Shown: positions 1 through 5,334, counted from the first letter of the stretch. The stretch: 10,862 bases of DNA from ZC4RG30 sp031424095 (GCA_031424095.1 JANPGU010000134.1:1-10862), one strand, 5' to 3'. Program-made: numbers and translations. Notes: generated by a model not told the origin, from the letters alone.

Positions 1-45
1 CACATTCTTTGCCAGATCGATCCCGACGGTAGTAACGTTATCCAT
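1..45 (-). CDS. IS110/IS1111-family transposase, N-terminal 15 codons (cut by window edge)
   Basis: Read on the minus strand from the ATG at 45, the sequence gives MDNVTTVGIDLAKNV, which matches the opening of IS110-family DEDD transposases. The Asp in GIDLAKN is the first catalytic acidic residue of the RuvC-like domain. A strong ribosome-binding site (GGAAGGGGAAG, minus strand, about 48-58) sits just upstream of the start, which fixes it. The rest of the gene lies outside the window, so the IS110 versus IS1111 subgroup cannot be decided. These enzymes recombine DNA guided by an RNA encoded in the element's own non-coding end. Only 15 residues are visible, but the motif is distinctive. Confidence 0.82.
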   Translation of the reverse strand, partial: MDNVTTVGIDLAKNV

Positions 46-137
46 GACTTCCCCTTCCAGGTTGCGATTGAACATGCGCACACATCTCAATCTTGGCACT
101 CCGATGCCTCGCCGGGTCGGGGAAGTCCCTTACATTC
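1..137 (-). mobile_element. End of an IS110/IS1111-type insertion sequence (outer boundary inferred)
   Basis: The transposase start at 45 reads leftward, so 46 to about 137 is its upstream non-coding end. No ORF or known gene is seen there. The boundary is placed at about 137 because a cassette core site begins at 138. The attC arm that should precede that core (an L' box like TGCTCAGC) is absent, as expected if the element ends right beside the core. A 9-bp inverted repeat, GACTTCCCC (46-54) and GGGGAAGTC (119-127), lies inside and may be structural. The exact terminus is inference. Confidence 0.45.
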
Positions 138-144
138 GTTATAC
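138..144 (+). other. Integron core site (R' box GTTATAC) at the start of cassette A
   Basis: GTTATAC resembles the GTTRRRY core where integron integrases cut between G and T. It is the exact reverse complement of the R'' box (GTATAAC, 684-690) of the attC that ends the same cassette. That is the rule for a true cassette, whose start becomes the core of its own attC when circular. The rest of the upstream attC or attI is not recognisable, probably because the IS lies against it. Confidence 0.6.
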
Positions 145-162
145 AGCGCCTGTCGCTCATCC

Positions 163-191
163 TTGACGTCAAAGCGTCATGGCGTCATGAT
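163..191 (+). promoter_or_regulatory. Candidate promoter and operator for the cassette A toxin-antitoxin operon
   Basis: TTGACG (163-168) and CATGAT (186-191) are separated by 17 bp, matching the sigma-70 boxes at 5 of 6 and 4 of 6 positions. The same stretch holds a 10-bp palindrome TTGACGTCAA (163-172) and a perfect tandem repeat of GCGTCATG (174-181, 182-189). A ribbon-helix-helix antitoxin normally represses its own operon by binding such short repeats. Transcription would begin near the ATG at 198, so the message may be leaderless or nearly so. Confidence 0.45.
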
Positions 192-197
192 CGAGGT

Positions 198-428
198 ATG
201 AGCACGCCAACCCGGGCTACCGTCTACTTCGAACCTGACGTTCACAAGGCCCTGCGTCTGCGCGCTGCGTCCAATGATCAGTCGATTTCGGACATGGTGA
301 ATGCTGCGGTAAAGACTCTGCTCGCCGAGGACGCTGCAGACCTGGCGGCCTTTGAGAAGCGCAAGCGCGAAAAGAGCGTTTCTTTCGACAGCTTCGTGCA
401 GGGCATGAAGCGTCGTGGCGTCATATAG
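198..428 (+). CDS. Ribbon-helix-helix (CopG-type) antitoxin
   Basis: A 76-residue protein. Residues about 5-43 (TRATVYFEPDVHKALRLRAA and on) have the form of a ribbon-helix-helix DNA-binding domain: a short beta strand, then two helices with the SISDMVNAAV turn. The tail from about 48 is charged (FEKRKREKS) and would be the part that wraps the toxin. The ATG at 198 is preferred over an in-frame upstream start at 93 because conservation-like sequence begins here and the promoter boxes lie just before it. GAGG at 193-196 is too close to the ATG to be a good ribosome-binding site. The toxin gene overlaps the 3' end by 14 bp, so the two are probably translationally coupled. It is expected to neutralise the toxin and repress the operon. 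Confidence 0.8.
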   Translation: MSTPTRATVYFEPDVHKALRLRAASNDQSISDMVNAAVKTLLAEDAADLAAFEKRKREKSVSFDSFVQGMKRRGVI

Positions 429-678
429 GCTCTCAATCAAGCCCTCAGCGGGCAAAGAGTTTGAGGCGGTAGGGTCCAAGGCCGACCGTACGCGCATCAT
501 TGCTAAGATCTCTGCGCTGGCAGCCAATCCTCGTCCTCATGGCTCTGAAAAGCTGGCGGGCTACGATGATCGTTATCGCATCCGGCAGGGGAGCTGTCGG
601 GTGGTCTATGAGATTGATGACGGGGCCAGTCATGTCACGATCTACAAGATTGGCCATCGGCGAGAAGTTTATCGCTAG
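415..678 (+). CDS. RelE/ParE-superfamily toxin
   Basis: An 87-residue protein starting at a GTG inside the antitoxin gene. The fold signature is clear: an N-terminal strand (YRLSIKPSAGKEFEAV), the helical stretch RTRIIAKISALAANPRP, then the core YRIRQGSCRVVYEIDD and the ending VTIYKIGHRREVYR, a common RelE/ParE C-terminus. RelE-type members cut mRNA on the ribosome; the basic residues R54, R57, R62, H81, R82 and R83 are candidate RNA contacts. Start choice: GTG is the only reasonable start keeping the first beta strand. It shares cassette A with the upstream antitoxin. Whether it is an mRNA endonuclease or a gyrase inhibitor cannot be told from sequence alone. Confidence 0.87.
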   Translation: MASYRLSIKPSAGKEFEAVGSKADRTRIIAKISALAANPRPHGSEKLAGYDDRYRIRQGSCRVVYEIDDGASHVTIYKIGHRREVYR

Positions 679-683
679 GCCCC

Positions 684-771
684 GTATAACTGGTCGCTGG
701 AGCACAGCCGTGACACATAAACTGCATGCTTCATGCGCCAGTGCGCGGCGTGCTCAGCTTCGGCGTTAGAA
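684..771 (+). other. attC recombination site closing cassette A
   Basis: An 88-bp imperfect inverted repeat. The R'' box is GTATAAC (684-690) and the R' box is GTTAGAA (765-771). The L'' arm GCTGGAGCAC (696-705) pairs with the L' arm GTGCTCAGC (750-758), leaving one unpaired G. Such an extrahelical base marks the strand chosen by IntI in folded attC sites. A short inner hairpin, GCATG-CTT-CATGC, lies at about 724-736. The last R' position departs from GTTRRRY. The site is nearly the same as the attC at 1338-1425, including the shared run GTGACACATAAACTGCAT. Confidence 0.82.
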
Positions 772-815
772 GCCACTAATTGCGCCCGCCCCTCGTCGCT
801 GATACCTTGATGCTC

Positions 816-1049
816 ATGGCACGCCCCCTCGCACAGATTCAAGAGGACATTCAAGCACTTAGCGACGCCGAAAAGGGCGCGCTTCTGCGCGTCCTGTGGG
901 AGGAACTCGATGGCGCAGCCGACCCGGGTGTGGACGCTGCTTGGCTGGCAGAGGCGAAGCGCCGCGATCAAGAGATCGAAGACGGAGTTGTAGAGATGAT
1001 TCCGGCGGATGAGGTCTTTCGGTCGCTTGAGGCTTCACTCAAGAAATGA
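816..1049 (+). CDS. Addiction-module antitoxin (Unstab_antitox / TIGR02574-like)
   Basis: A 77-residue acidic protein. It begins MARPLAQIQEDIQALSDAEK and contains LLRVLWEELDGAADPGVDAAWLAEAKRR, the typical helix layout of the small putative addiction-module family: an N-terminal helix, then LxxxLWEELD, then W-AEAxRRxxE. It ends in an acidic helical tail (VEMIPADEVFRSLEASLKK). The motif AD-VF/VM near the C-terminus is also usual for the family. ATG 816 is chosen; ATG 810 would add two residues. The stop overlaps the toxin start by ATGA at 1046-1049, indicating coupled translation. Confidence 0.82.
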   Translation: MARPLAQIQEDIQALSDAEKGALLRVLWEELDGAADPGVDAAWLAEAKRRDQEIEDGVVEMIPADEVFRSLEASLKK

Positions 1050-1336
1050 CTCCTCGGTTTCATCCAGCTGCTCGTCGCGAGCTTGCAGCTGCGATGCGTG
1101 TTGGGGAAGAGCGGGCGACGGGCCTTGGGCGGGAGCTTCTGGCCGAGGTGCGCCGAGTTCTCGATCTGCTCTGTCATACACCGCTCATCGGTCAGCCACT
1201 CGACGAATATCGTCGGCGATTTCCGCTTACGCGTTTCCCGTTTGCGATCATCTATCGGGTGAGCGGTGATACCTTGCGAGTGTTGTCTCTTGCTCATCGC
1301 CGCCAGTGGCCTGGATTCTGGGTTGGTCGCGAGTGA
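1046..1336 (+). CDS. RelE/ParE-family toxin
   Basis: A 96-residue basic protein. It opens RFHPAARRELAAAM, has a central ATGLGRELLAEVRRVLDLL helix, and then RRFPLTRFPFAIIYRVSGD followed by RVLSLAHRRQWPGFW. The block RRFxxxRFPFAIIYR and the AHRRxxPGFW ending are hallmarks of the ParE-like toxins partnered with Unstab_antitox antitoxins. The start ATG overlaps the antitoxin stop by ATGA. The gene ends just 1 bp before the R'' box of the attC, the usual tight packing of cassettes. The molecular target (gyrase or mRNA) is unknown. Confidence 0.87.
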   Translation: MTPRFHPAARRELAAAMRVGEERATGLGRELLAEVRRVLDLLCHTPLIGQPLDEYRRRFPLTRFPFAIIYRVSGDTLRVLSLAHRRQWPGFWVGRE

Positions 1337-1337
1337 C

Positions 1338-1425
1338 CTCCAACTCGTCGCTGGAGCAGAGCCGTGACACATAAACTGCATACTTCATACGCTTGCGGGC
1401 GGCCTGCTCAGCTCGGACGTTAGCC
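1338..1425 (+). other. attC recombination site closing cassette B
   Basis: An 88-bp site, the same length as the first attC. The R'' box is CTCCAAC (1338-1344) and the R' box GTTAGCC (1419-1425) fits GTTRRRY loosely. GCTGGAGCAG (1350-1359) pairs with CTGCTCAGC (1404-1412), leaving one unpaired G as in the first site. The left half is almost identical to that of the first attC, while the loop has drifted (GCATACTTCATAC instead of GCATGCTTCATGC). Such similarity among attC sites is typical of a resident chromosomal integron rather than a mobile one. Confidence 0.83.
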
Positions 1426-1428
1426 CCT

Positions 1429-1812
1429 ATGCAGATGCTCGATCATGTTTCTCTCGGAGTTGCAGACCTCAGGCGTGCCGCGCTGTTTTACGATTCAGCG
1501 CTTCCAGTCCTCGGGTACGTGCGCGTATGGACAGACGATACGGCTGTCGGCTATGGCCTCCCCGGCGGTGTAGACAAGCTCGCTATCAAGTTGCGCGACT
1601 CCGCAAGTTCGCCTGGTCCGGGCTTCCATTTGGCACTTGCGGCACCATCTCGCGATGCTGTCATAGCATTTCACTTGGCTGCGATCAGTCATGGTGGGAG
1701 AGACGATGGCGCTCCCGGCCCACGTCCGCTTTATGGCCCGAACTATTTCGCTGCTTTTGTCGTCGACCCTGACGGCTATCGCATTGAGGCGGTAATCCAT
1801 GCCGCCGTTTGA
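1429..1812 (+). CDS. Small glyoxalase/bleomycin-resistance (VOC) family protein, cassette C
   Basis: A 127-residue single VOC module. The beta-alpha-beta-beta-beta pattern begins MLDHVSLGVADLRRAALFYD. The usual metal-ligand positions are present: His in LDHV, His in FHLALAAP, and Glu in DPDGYRIEAV. The linker RPLYGPNYFAAFVVDPDG is typical of the LDHVS-type cassette VOC proteins. ATG 1429 lies 4 bp after the attC core, the usual spacing for a cassette gene; ATG 1435 is possible. The substrate cannot be named; VOC proteins include lyases, dioxygenases and drug-binding proteins. The 3' end overlaps a foreign reading frame (1799-2047) and no attC follows, so the cassette's end seems to be lost. 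Confidence 0.87.
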   Translation: MQMLDHVSLGVADLRRAALFYDSALPVLGYVRVWTDDTAVGYGLPGGVDKLAIKLRDSASSPGPGFHLALAAPSRDAVIAFHLAAISHGGRDDGAPGPRPLYGPNYFAAFVVDPDGYRIEAVIHAAV

Positions 1813-2047
1813 TCGCAAGCACTTTGTCAGGCTGCGAACCGAGATACCTGCCCACCCCAACGTGGTCGGCGGTTGCTGCGGAACGGATCATCGTCACATC
1901 GAGCAGCTGGTGCTGTCCTGCGCACCGCAATATCTGCGTCTTGGCACGCGCGTAATGGTCGGTGCAGCAAGACCGGGAGCGATTAAGCGCAGACCTCTCG
2001 GCGCCGATGGGCGCGTCCCTACCTCCGTCATGGATCGGGTAGCCTAG
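1796..2047 (+). pseudogene. C-terminal remnant of a homocysteine S-methyltransferase
   Basis: The frame opens after a TAA at 1793-1795; its first ATG is at 1799. Translation gives HFVRLRTEIPAHPNVVGGCC, then GTDHRHIE. VGGCCGT-xxHI is the zinc-site motif near the C-terminus of homocysteine methyltransferases (MmuM and the MetH N-terminal domain), whose two cysteines bind the zinc that activates homocysteine. The family usually has about 300 residues and almost the whole barrel is missing here. The remaining tail (to VPTSVMDRVA) is not recognised. The remnant starts inside the end of the glyoxalase gene, so it marks a junction between unrelated genes. It is unlikely to make an active enzyme. Confidence 0.55.
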
Positions 2048-2078
2048 CCACCGCGAGAATGAATAAATGAACTTACCG

Positions 2079-2105
2079 GCACAACTTTGATTAGCGCAGT
2101 TGTGC
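2079..2105. other. Perfect 8-bp inverted repeat between the cassette remnant and the SPFH module
   Basis: GCACAACT (2079-2086) and AGTTGTGC (2098-2105) flank an 11-base loop (TTGATTAGCGC). No run of T follows on either strand, so a standard intrinsic terminator is not supported. It could be an operator, a recombination site arm pair or an RNA hairpin in the leader of the downstream genes. It lies where two DNA segments of different character meet. Confidence 0.4.
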
Positions 2106-2130
2106 TTCGGCAATGAGATGGAGTGAAAGC

Positions 2131-2325
2131 ATGGCAAAAGCAAAGAAGGCAGCAGTGAACGAGGTTTCCAAGTCTCAAGCCCAGCGCTTGCTGGATGTCG
2201 CTAGAGCCAAGCAGGCAGGCGATTCCGGTCGAAACTTCTCTCAGGCCCTGGGCAAAGCTACTCTGCGTCGGAACGGCCGCAAGACTGGCCAAGGCGGCGT
2301 TGGCGGCGGAGCGGAGGGAGCGTAA
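2131..2325 (+). CDS. Small basic hypothetical ORF, possibly the 5' part of a frameshifted gene
   Basis: 64 residues from an ATG with a good ribosome-binding site (GGAG, 2120-2123, 7 bp away). The first half (MAKAKKAAVNEVSKSQAQRL, then LDVARAKQAGDS) looks like a real helical, lysine-rich protein. The end (GQGGVGGGAEGA) looks like out-of-frame translation. From about 2273 the next frame instead gives the coding-like AARLAKAALAAERRERKAAA with GC-rich third positions, open through to the SPFH gene. A frameshift or decayed gene is therefore possible. I do not recognise a family. Confidence 0.35.
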   Translation: MAKAKKAAVNEVSKSQAQRLLDVARAKQAGDSGRNFSQALGKATLRRNGRKTGQGGVGGGAEGA

Positions 2326-2398
2326 GGCGGCCGCTCAAACGGCGAGGTATAGTTTCACTCCAGCCGGCCAACCGCCGGCCCCGAACGCGAGGAATGTC

Positions 2399-3535
2399 AT
2401 GGGTCTGATTCAGGCAGTGTCTGGTTCGATCGGCGGCACCCTTGCCGATCAGTGGAAGGACTTCTACACGGTACCGGCGGGATTGCCGGGAACCGCGGCA
2501 TTGTTCGCGGCAGTGCCGCAGGGCACAAACGCCGGTCGCGGGTCGAACACGAGAGGTTCGACGAACATCATCACGAACGGCTCGAAGATCGTTGTTCCGG
2601 AAGGTTATGGGTTGCTGCTCTTTCAGGATGGCGCCATCACCGGCTTTGCCTCCGTACCGGGCGGCTACATCTGGCAATCCGATGACCTCAACTCGAAATC
2701 GATCTTCGCCGACGCGGGCTTGGGTGCGCTCAGCAAGCAGAGCTGGGAACGCTTCAAGTTCGGTGGCCAGCCGGGCTCGCAGCAGGCGGCTTACTTCGTC
2801 TCGCTCAAGGAGCTTGCGGACAACCGGTTCGGGACGCAGTCGGAGATCTACTGGGACGACGGCTTTCTCAATACGCAGGTTGGCGCGGTGACGCGCGGTT
2901 CCTACACACTCAAGATTGTCGATCCCATCCTGTTCGTTAAGAGTTTCGTGCCTGCAGCCTATCTGCAGCCCGGCGCGGTGTTCGACTTCACGGACATGGA
3001 CAACGCGGCCGCGGGTCAGCTCTTCAACGAGGTTGTCGGTTCGTTGGCGCAGGCGTTCAGCCTTTACACAAACGATCCGGGCAAGGGCAATCGGATCACG
3101 AAGCTGCAGCAGGATTCGATTGGATTCGCGAAGAGCCTGTCGCAGGCGGTAGAAGATGCGTACCAGTGGCGCTCGGATCGCGGCCTTGCGATCGTCAAGG
3201 TCGCCATCGTCTCCATCGAGTACGACGCGAACACGAGGGAGCTGCTGAAGACCGCGCAGCGCGCCGATGCGCTGGCTGGATCACGCGGCAATTCCAACCT
3301 GCAGGCCAGCGTTGCGCAGGGTATCCAGTCTGCTGGCGAACACGGTGGCGCGGCGGGCCTCGTGGGCGTCGGCATGGCGACCGGCATGATGGGTGTGGCG
3401 GGTATGCAGCAACCGGTGACACCGGCGGCCGACGATCCGGTCGCGAAACTGAAGAAAGCCAAAGAGATGCTGGACCTTGGCCTGATCACGCAAAGCGACT
3501 ATGACGCGCTGAAGGCGAAGGCGCTGGGCCTCTAG
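2399..3535 (+). CDS. SPFH/band-7 domain protein with C-terminal SHOCT domain (YdjI-like)
   Basis: A 378-residue protein. Its start, MGLIQAVSGSIGGTLADQWK, is the usual opening of the 'virion core protein'/YdjI group of SPFH proteins. GAGGA at 2389-2393 sits 5 bp before ATG 2399, so this start is preferred although the frame is open from 2195. Residues about 20-285 form the SPFH region, including VVPEGYGLLLFQDG and the helix ending near LKTAQRADAL. A Gly/Ala/Met-rich linker (about 312-340) leads to a SHOCT motif (about 346-376: DDPVAKLKKAKEMLDLGLIT). There is no obvious membrane helix. Proteins of this type organise membrane patches and, in Bacillus, act with a zinc-ribbon protein and PspA in envelope stress. 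The next gene starts 10 bp downstream, so the two are probably co-transcribed. Confidence 0.88.
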   Translation: MGLIQAVSGSIGGTLADQWKDFYTVPAGLPGTAALFAAVPQGTNAGRGSNTRGSTNIITNGSKIVVPEGYGLLLFQDGAITGFASVPGGYIWQSDDLNSKSIFADAGLGALSKQSWERFKFGGQPGSQQAAYFVSLKELADNRFGTQSEIYWDDGFLNTQVGAVTRGSYTLKIVDPILFVKSFVPAAYLQPGAVFDFTDMDNAAAGQLFNEVVGSLAQAFSLYTNDPGKGNRITKLQQDSIGFAKSLSQAVEDAYQWRSDRGLAIVKVAIVSIEYDANTRELLKTAQRADALAGSRGNSNLQASVAQGIQSAGEHGGAAGLVGVGMATGMMGVAGMQQPVTPAADDPVAKLKKAKEMLDLGLITQSDYDALKAKALGL

Positions 3536-3545
3536 GCGCCGGCCG

Positions 3546-4847
3546 ATGTCGGACGCGAACAAGCCGCCGGGTTACACGGGGCCGGGGTCACCGCTGGATG
3601 TTCCGCCCCGACCCGGCGAACTCGGCGTCGACCCGTCCGCATTGCCGCCGCCGATTCGCGACGAGCTGCAGGCCGCTGATCCTGGAGCCCTCGACACGGC
3701 AGCCGCGGAGCTGAAGGACGGCGTCAATCGCTGCCCGAAGTGCGGCGCCAGCGACATCCGGCAGAAGCCGGGCTCGGACCTGCTCATTTGTGCCTTCTGC
3801 CACAATGAGTGGAGCGCAGAGCGGGTCGAGGAACAGTTCGGGTTCGGAGAGGGCCTCGAGCAACTCGAAGGCACGAGCATCGCCTCCGGTGCGCGCGACA
3901 TCGCGGCCGATGCCGCCGTGCTGGTCACGTTCAAGTGCAGTGGCTGCGGCGCCGAAGTAACGATCAATACGCAGAGCCAGATGACGGCACGCTGCCATTG
4001 GTGTCGACATGAATTCGGCGTCAACGAGCAGGTGCCGAACGGCGCTGTGCCGGACGCCGTGTTGCCGTTCCACATCCTCAAAGACGACGCGGTGGCGCGC
4101 ATCCGGCAGTTTGTACACAAGCGACGCCTGTTCGCCCTGAAGCAGTTCAAGGAGCAGTTCACGCCCGAGAACGTCAGCGCGGTGTACCTGCCGTACATGA
4201 TCGTAGACGCGAGGGCGAGTGCCGATGTCACCGGCAAAGGCGAAATCCAGACGCGCTCCTATACCCGGGGCGAGGGCAACAACCGCAAGACGTACTATGA
4301 CGCCGACGTGTACCAGGTCGGGCGGCACGTGGATTTCACCGTGGATGACCTGCCGCTGGAGTCCTCGAGCGACCGCGGCAATCTGGACACGAACACCAAC
4401 ACGAACAACATCATCAATACCATTCTGCCGTTCGACACGAAGAACGCGGTGAAGTGGAACGCCACGTATCTGCGCGGGTGTTCATCGGAGAAGCGGGACC
4501 TTGACGTCGCGCGACTGCAGCCGCGCCTTGCCGACCAGTTGCAGTCGATCGCGCGCGCGCAGGTCGAAGGCTCTGTCAGCCGCTACGACCGCGGCGTGCG
4601 GTGGGAGCAGGAAGGCATCGATGTGCGCGGCACGCGTTGGGTGGCCAGGTACCTGCCGGTGTGGTTGTACTCCTTCCAGCAGCCGAATGCCGGTGCCGGC
4701 CTGCTTCACTATATCGCCGTGAATGGGCGAACCGGGGAAACCATGGGCAGCGTGCCTGTGCAGCAGTGGAAGCTGCTGCTCACCGCACTGACCGTGGGCA
4801 CATTCCTTGAATCAATCGTACTGTGGATACTGGTGCACAGCTCATGA
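3546..4847 (+). CDS. Double zinc-ribbon (TFIIB-type) protein with C-terminal membrane anchor (YdjG-like)
   Basis: A 433-residue protein. A Pro-rich N-terminus (about 1-40) precedes two zinc ribbons. The first uses C63, C66, C82 and C85 (RCPKCGASD...ICAFCHNEW). The second uses C131, C134, C150 and C153 (KCSGCGAEV...ARCHWCRHEF). A long soluble region follows, with PYMIVDARASADVTGKGEI and an Asn/Thr-rich stretch near 280-292 (NLDTNTNTNNIINT). The C-terminus has one hydrophobic helix (about 409-429, LLLTALTVGTFLESIVLWIL). Relatives are often labelled 'primosomal protein N'-like' because of the ribbons, but no helicase domain is present. It lies between the SPFH gene and a small membrane protein gene, which it overlaps by ATGA, so the three probably form one membrane complex. 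The role is inferred by analogy with B. subtilis YdjG. Confidence 0.83.
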   Translation: MSDANKPPGYTGPGSPLDVPPRPGELGVDPSALPPPIRDELQAADPGALDTAAAELKDGVNRCPKCGASDIRQKPGSDLLICAFCHNEWSAERVEEQFGFGEGLEQLEGTSIASGARDIAADAAVLVTFKCSGCGAEVTINTQSQMTARCHWCRHEFGVNEQVPNGAVPDAVLPFHILKDDAVARIRQFVHKRRLFALKQFKEQFTPENVSAVYLPYMIVDARASADVTGKGEIQTRSYTRGEGNNRKTYYDADVYQVGRHVDFTVDDLPLESSSDRGNLDTNTNTNNIINTILPFDTKNAVKWNATYLRGCSSEKRDLDVARLQPRLADQLQSIARAQVEGSVSRYDRGVRWEQEGIDVRGTRWVARYLPVWLYSFQQPNAGAGLLHYIAVNGRTGETMGSVPVQQWKLLLTALTVGTFLESIVLWILVHSS

Positions 4848-5104
4848 GCGATGAAAACAGCCTCGCCTTGCTTGCACTGGGTCCGGCTGGCGCTGCCGGC
4901 TTCTACTGGGCGCTGTATCGCTACTACCGCAACACGGACAAGTCGCACGCGTTTGAACGCGAAACCCGCGTCGAGGCCAAGCCGGTGACGGGTTCTGACA
5001 TCCAGGTCGGCACGAACAACGGCACGCAGGCCAGGCGCGTCGAGGGCGATAACGTGGGGCAATATCGCCGGCGCGTGCAGAAGATCAGCAAAGGGAGCGA
5101 GTGA
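4844..5104 (+). CDS. Small single-pass membrane protein of the SPFH/zinc-ribbon module
   Basis: An 86-residue protein. One hydrophobic segment lies near the N-terminus (about 6-24, SLALLALGPAGAAGFYWALY), followed by a charged, basic cytosolic-type tail (RYYRNTDKSHAFERETRVEA). The ATG at 4844 overlaps the stop of the zinc-ribbon gene (ATGA), the pattern of tight co-translation. I do not know a named family. Its place in the operon suggests a small partner or anchor for the two larger proteins. The stop in turn overlaps a possible GTG start (5101) of the next gene, but that gene is unrelated in type. Confidence 0.75.
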   Translation: MSDENSLALLALGPAGAAGFYWALYRYYRNTDKSHAFERETRVEAKPVTGSDIQVGTNNGTQARRVEGDNVGQYRRRVQKISKGSE

Positions 5105-5112
5105 GCGGTGCA

Positions 5113-5334
5113 ATGATCTACTCGAGATTGGCGCGTACTACCGTCATTTCATTGTTGCTGGCGGCAATGTGCCATTGCTCCCTAGCGTCAGCGTCTTCTC
5201 CTGTTAATGACAAAGCCAAGGTCGTTTACACGGTCCGTCAGATGTTCGCCGCTTTGACCAATGACGATCTCGATCTACTCAAATCTGTCACCACCACGGA
5301 CTTCTACGCCTTCGATGGGGCCCAAAGGTCGTAG
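5113..5334 (+). pseudogene. Truncated secreted NTF2-like (SnoaL-type) protein
   Basis: A 73-residue ORF with a signal peptide (about 1-25, LARTTVISLLLAAMCHCSLA, probable cut after ASA), followed by VVYTVRQMFAALTNDDLDLL and SVTTTDFYAFDGAQRS. VRxMFxALxxDDLxxxxxVTTxDFYAFDG is the first helix and strand of the NTF2-like fold; such proteins usually run another 80-100 residues. A TAG at 5332 ends it. In the same frame after the TAG a different protein fragment appears, so the gene is cut at a junction. An in-frame GTG at 5101, overlapping the previous stop and preceded by GGGAG (5093-5097), is an equally possible start. Confidence 0.55.

Larger units (their letters stand above)
139..765 (+). mobile_element. 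Integron gene cassette A (type II toxin-antitoxin pair)
   Basis: The cassette is bounded by the G^TT of the core at 138 and the G^TT of the attC core at 765, giving 627 bp. It holds an antitoxin gene, an overlapping toxin gene and a terminal attC, plus its own candidate promoter. Toxin-antitoxin cassettes with their own promoters are typical of chromosomal integrons, where they are thought to stabilise large arrays. Confidence 0.65.
766..1419 (+). mobile_element. Integron gene cassette B (type II toxin-antitoxin pair)
   Basis: A 654-bp unit from the core at 765 to the core at 1419, holding an antitoxin gene, a toxin gene and a terminal attC. The first bases (GTTAGAAG) pair with the R'' region of its attC (CCTCCAAC) at 6 of 8 positions with two wobble-type differences, consistent with one cassette. 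About 45 bp separate the core from the first start codon. Confidence 0.7.

Noticed and set aside
1855..1861. CCCCAAC considered as the R'' box of a third attC for the VOC cassette
   Set aside because: It lies in the methyltransferase motif coding region, and no GTTRRRY core or L-box pairing follows within attC range.
1685..2143. A 152-codon minus-strand ORF opposite the VOC gene and methyltransferase remnant
   Set aside because: Its translation is rich in Cys, His and Arg with no family signature and covers two better-supported plus-strand frames.
3588..4328. A 246-codon minus-strand ORF opposite the zinc-ribbon gene
   Set aside because: It is an antisense shadow produced by GC-rich codons; the plus strand shows two clear four-cysteine ribbons.
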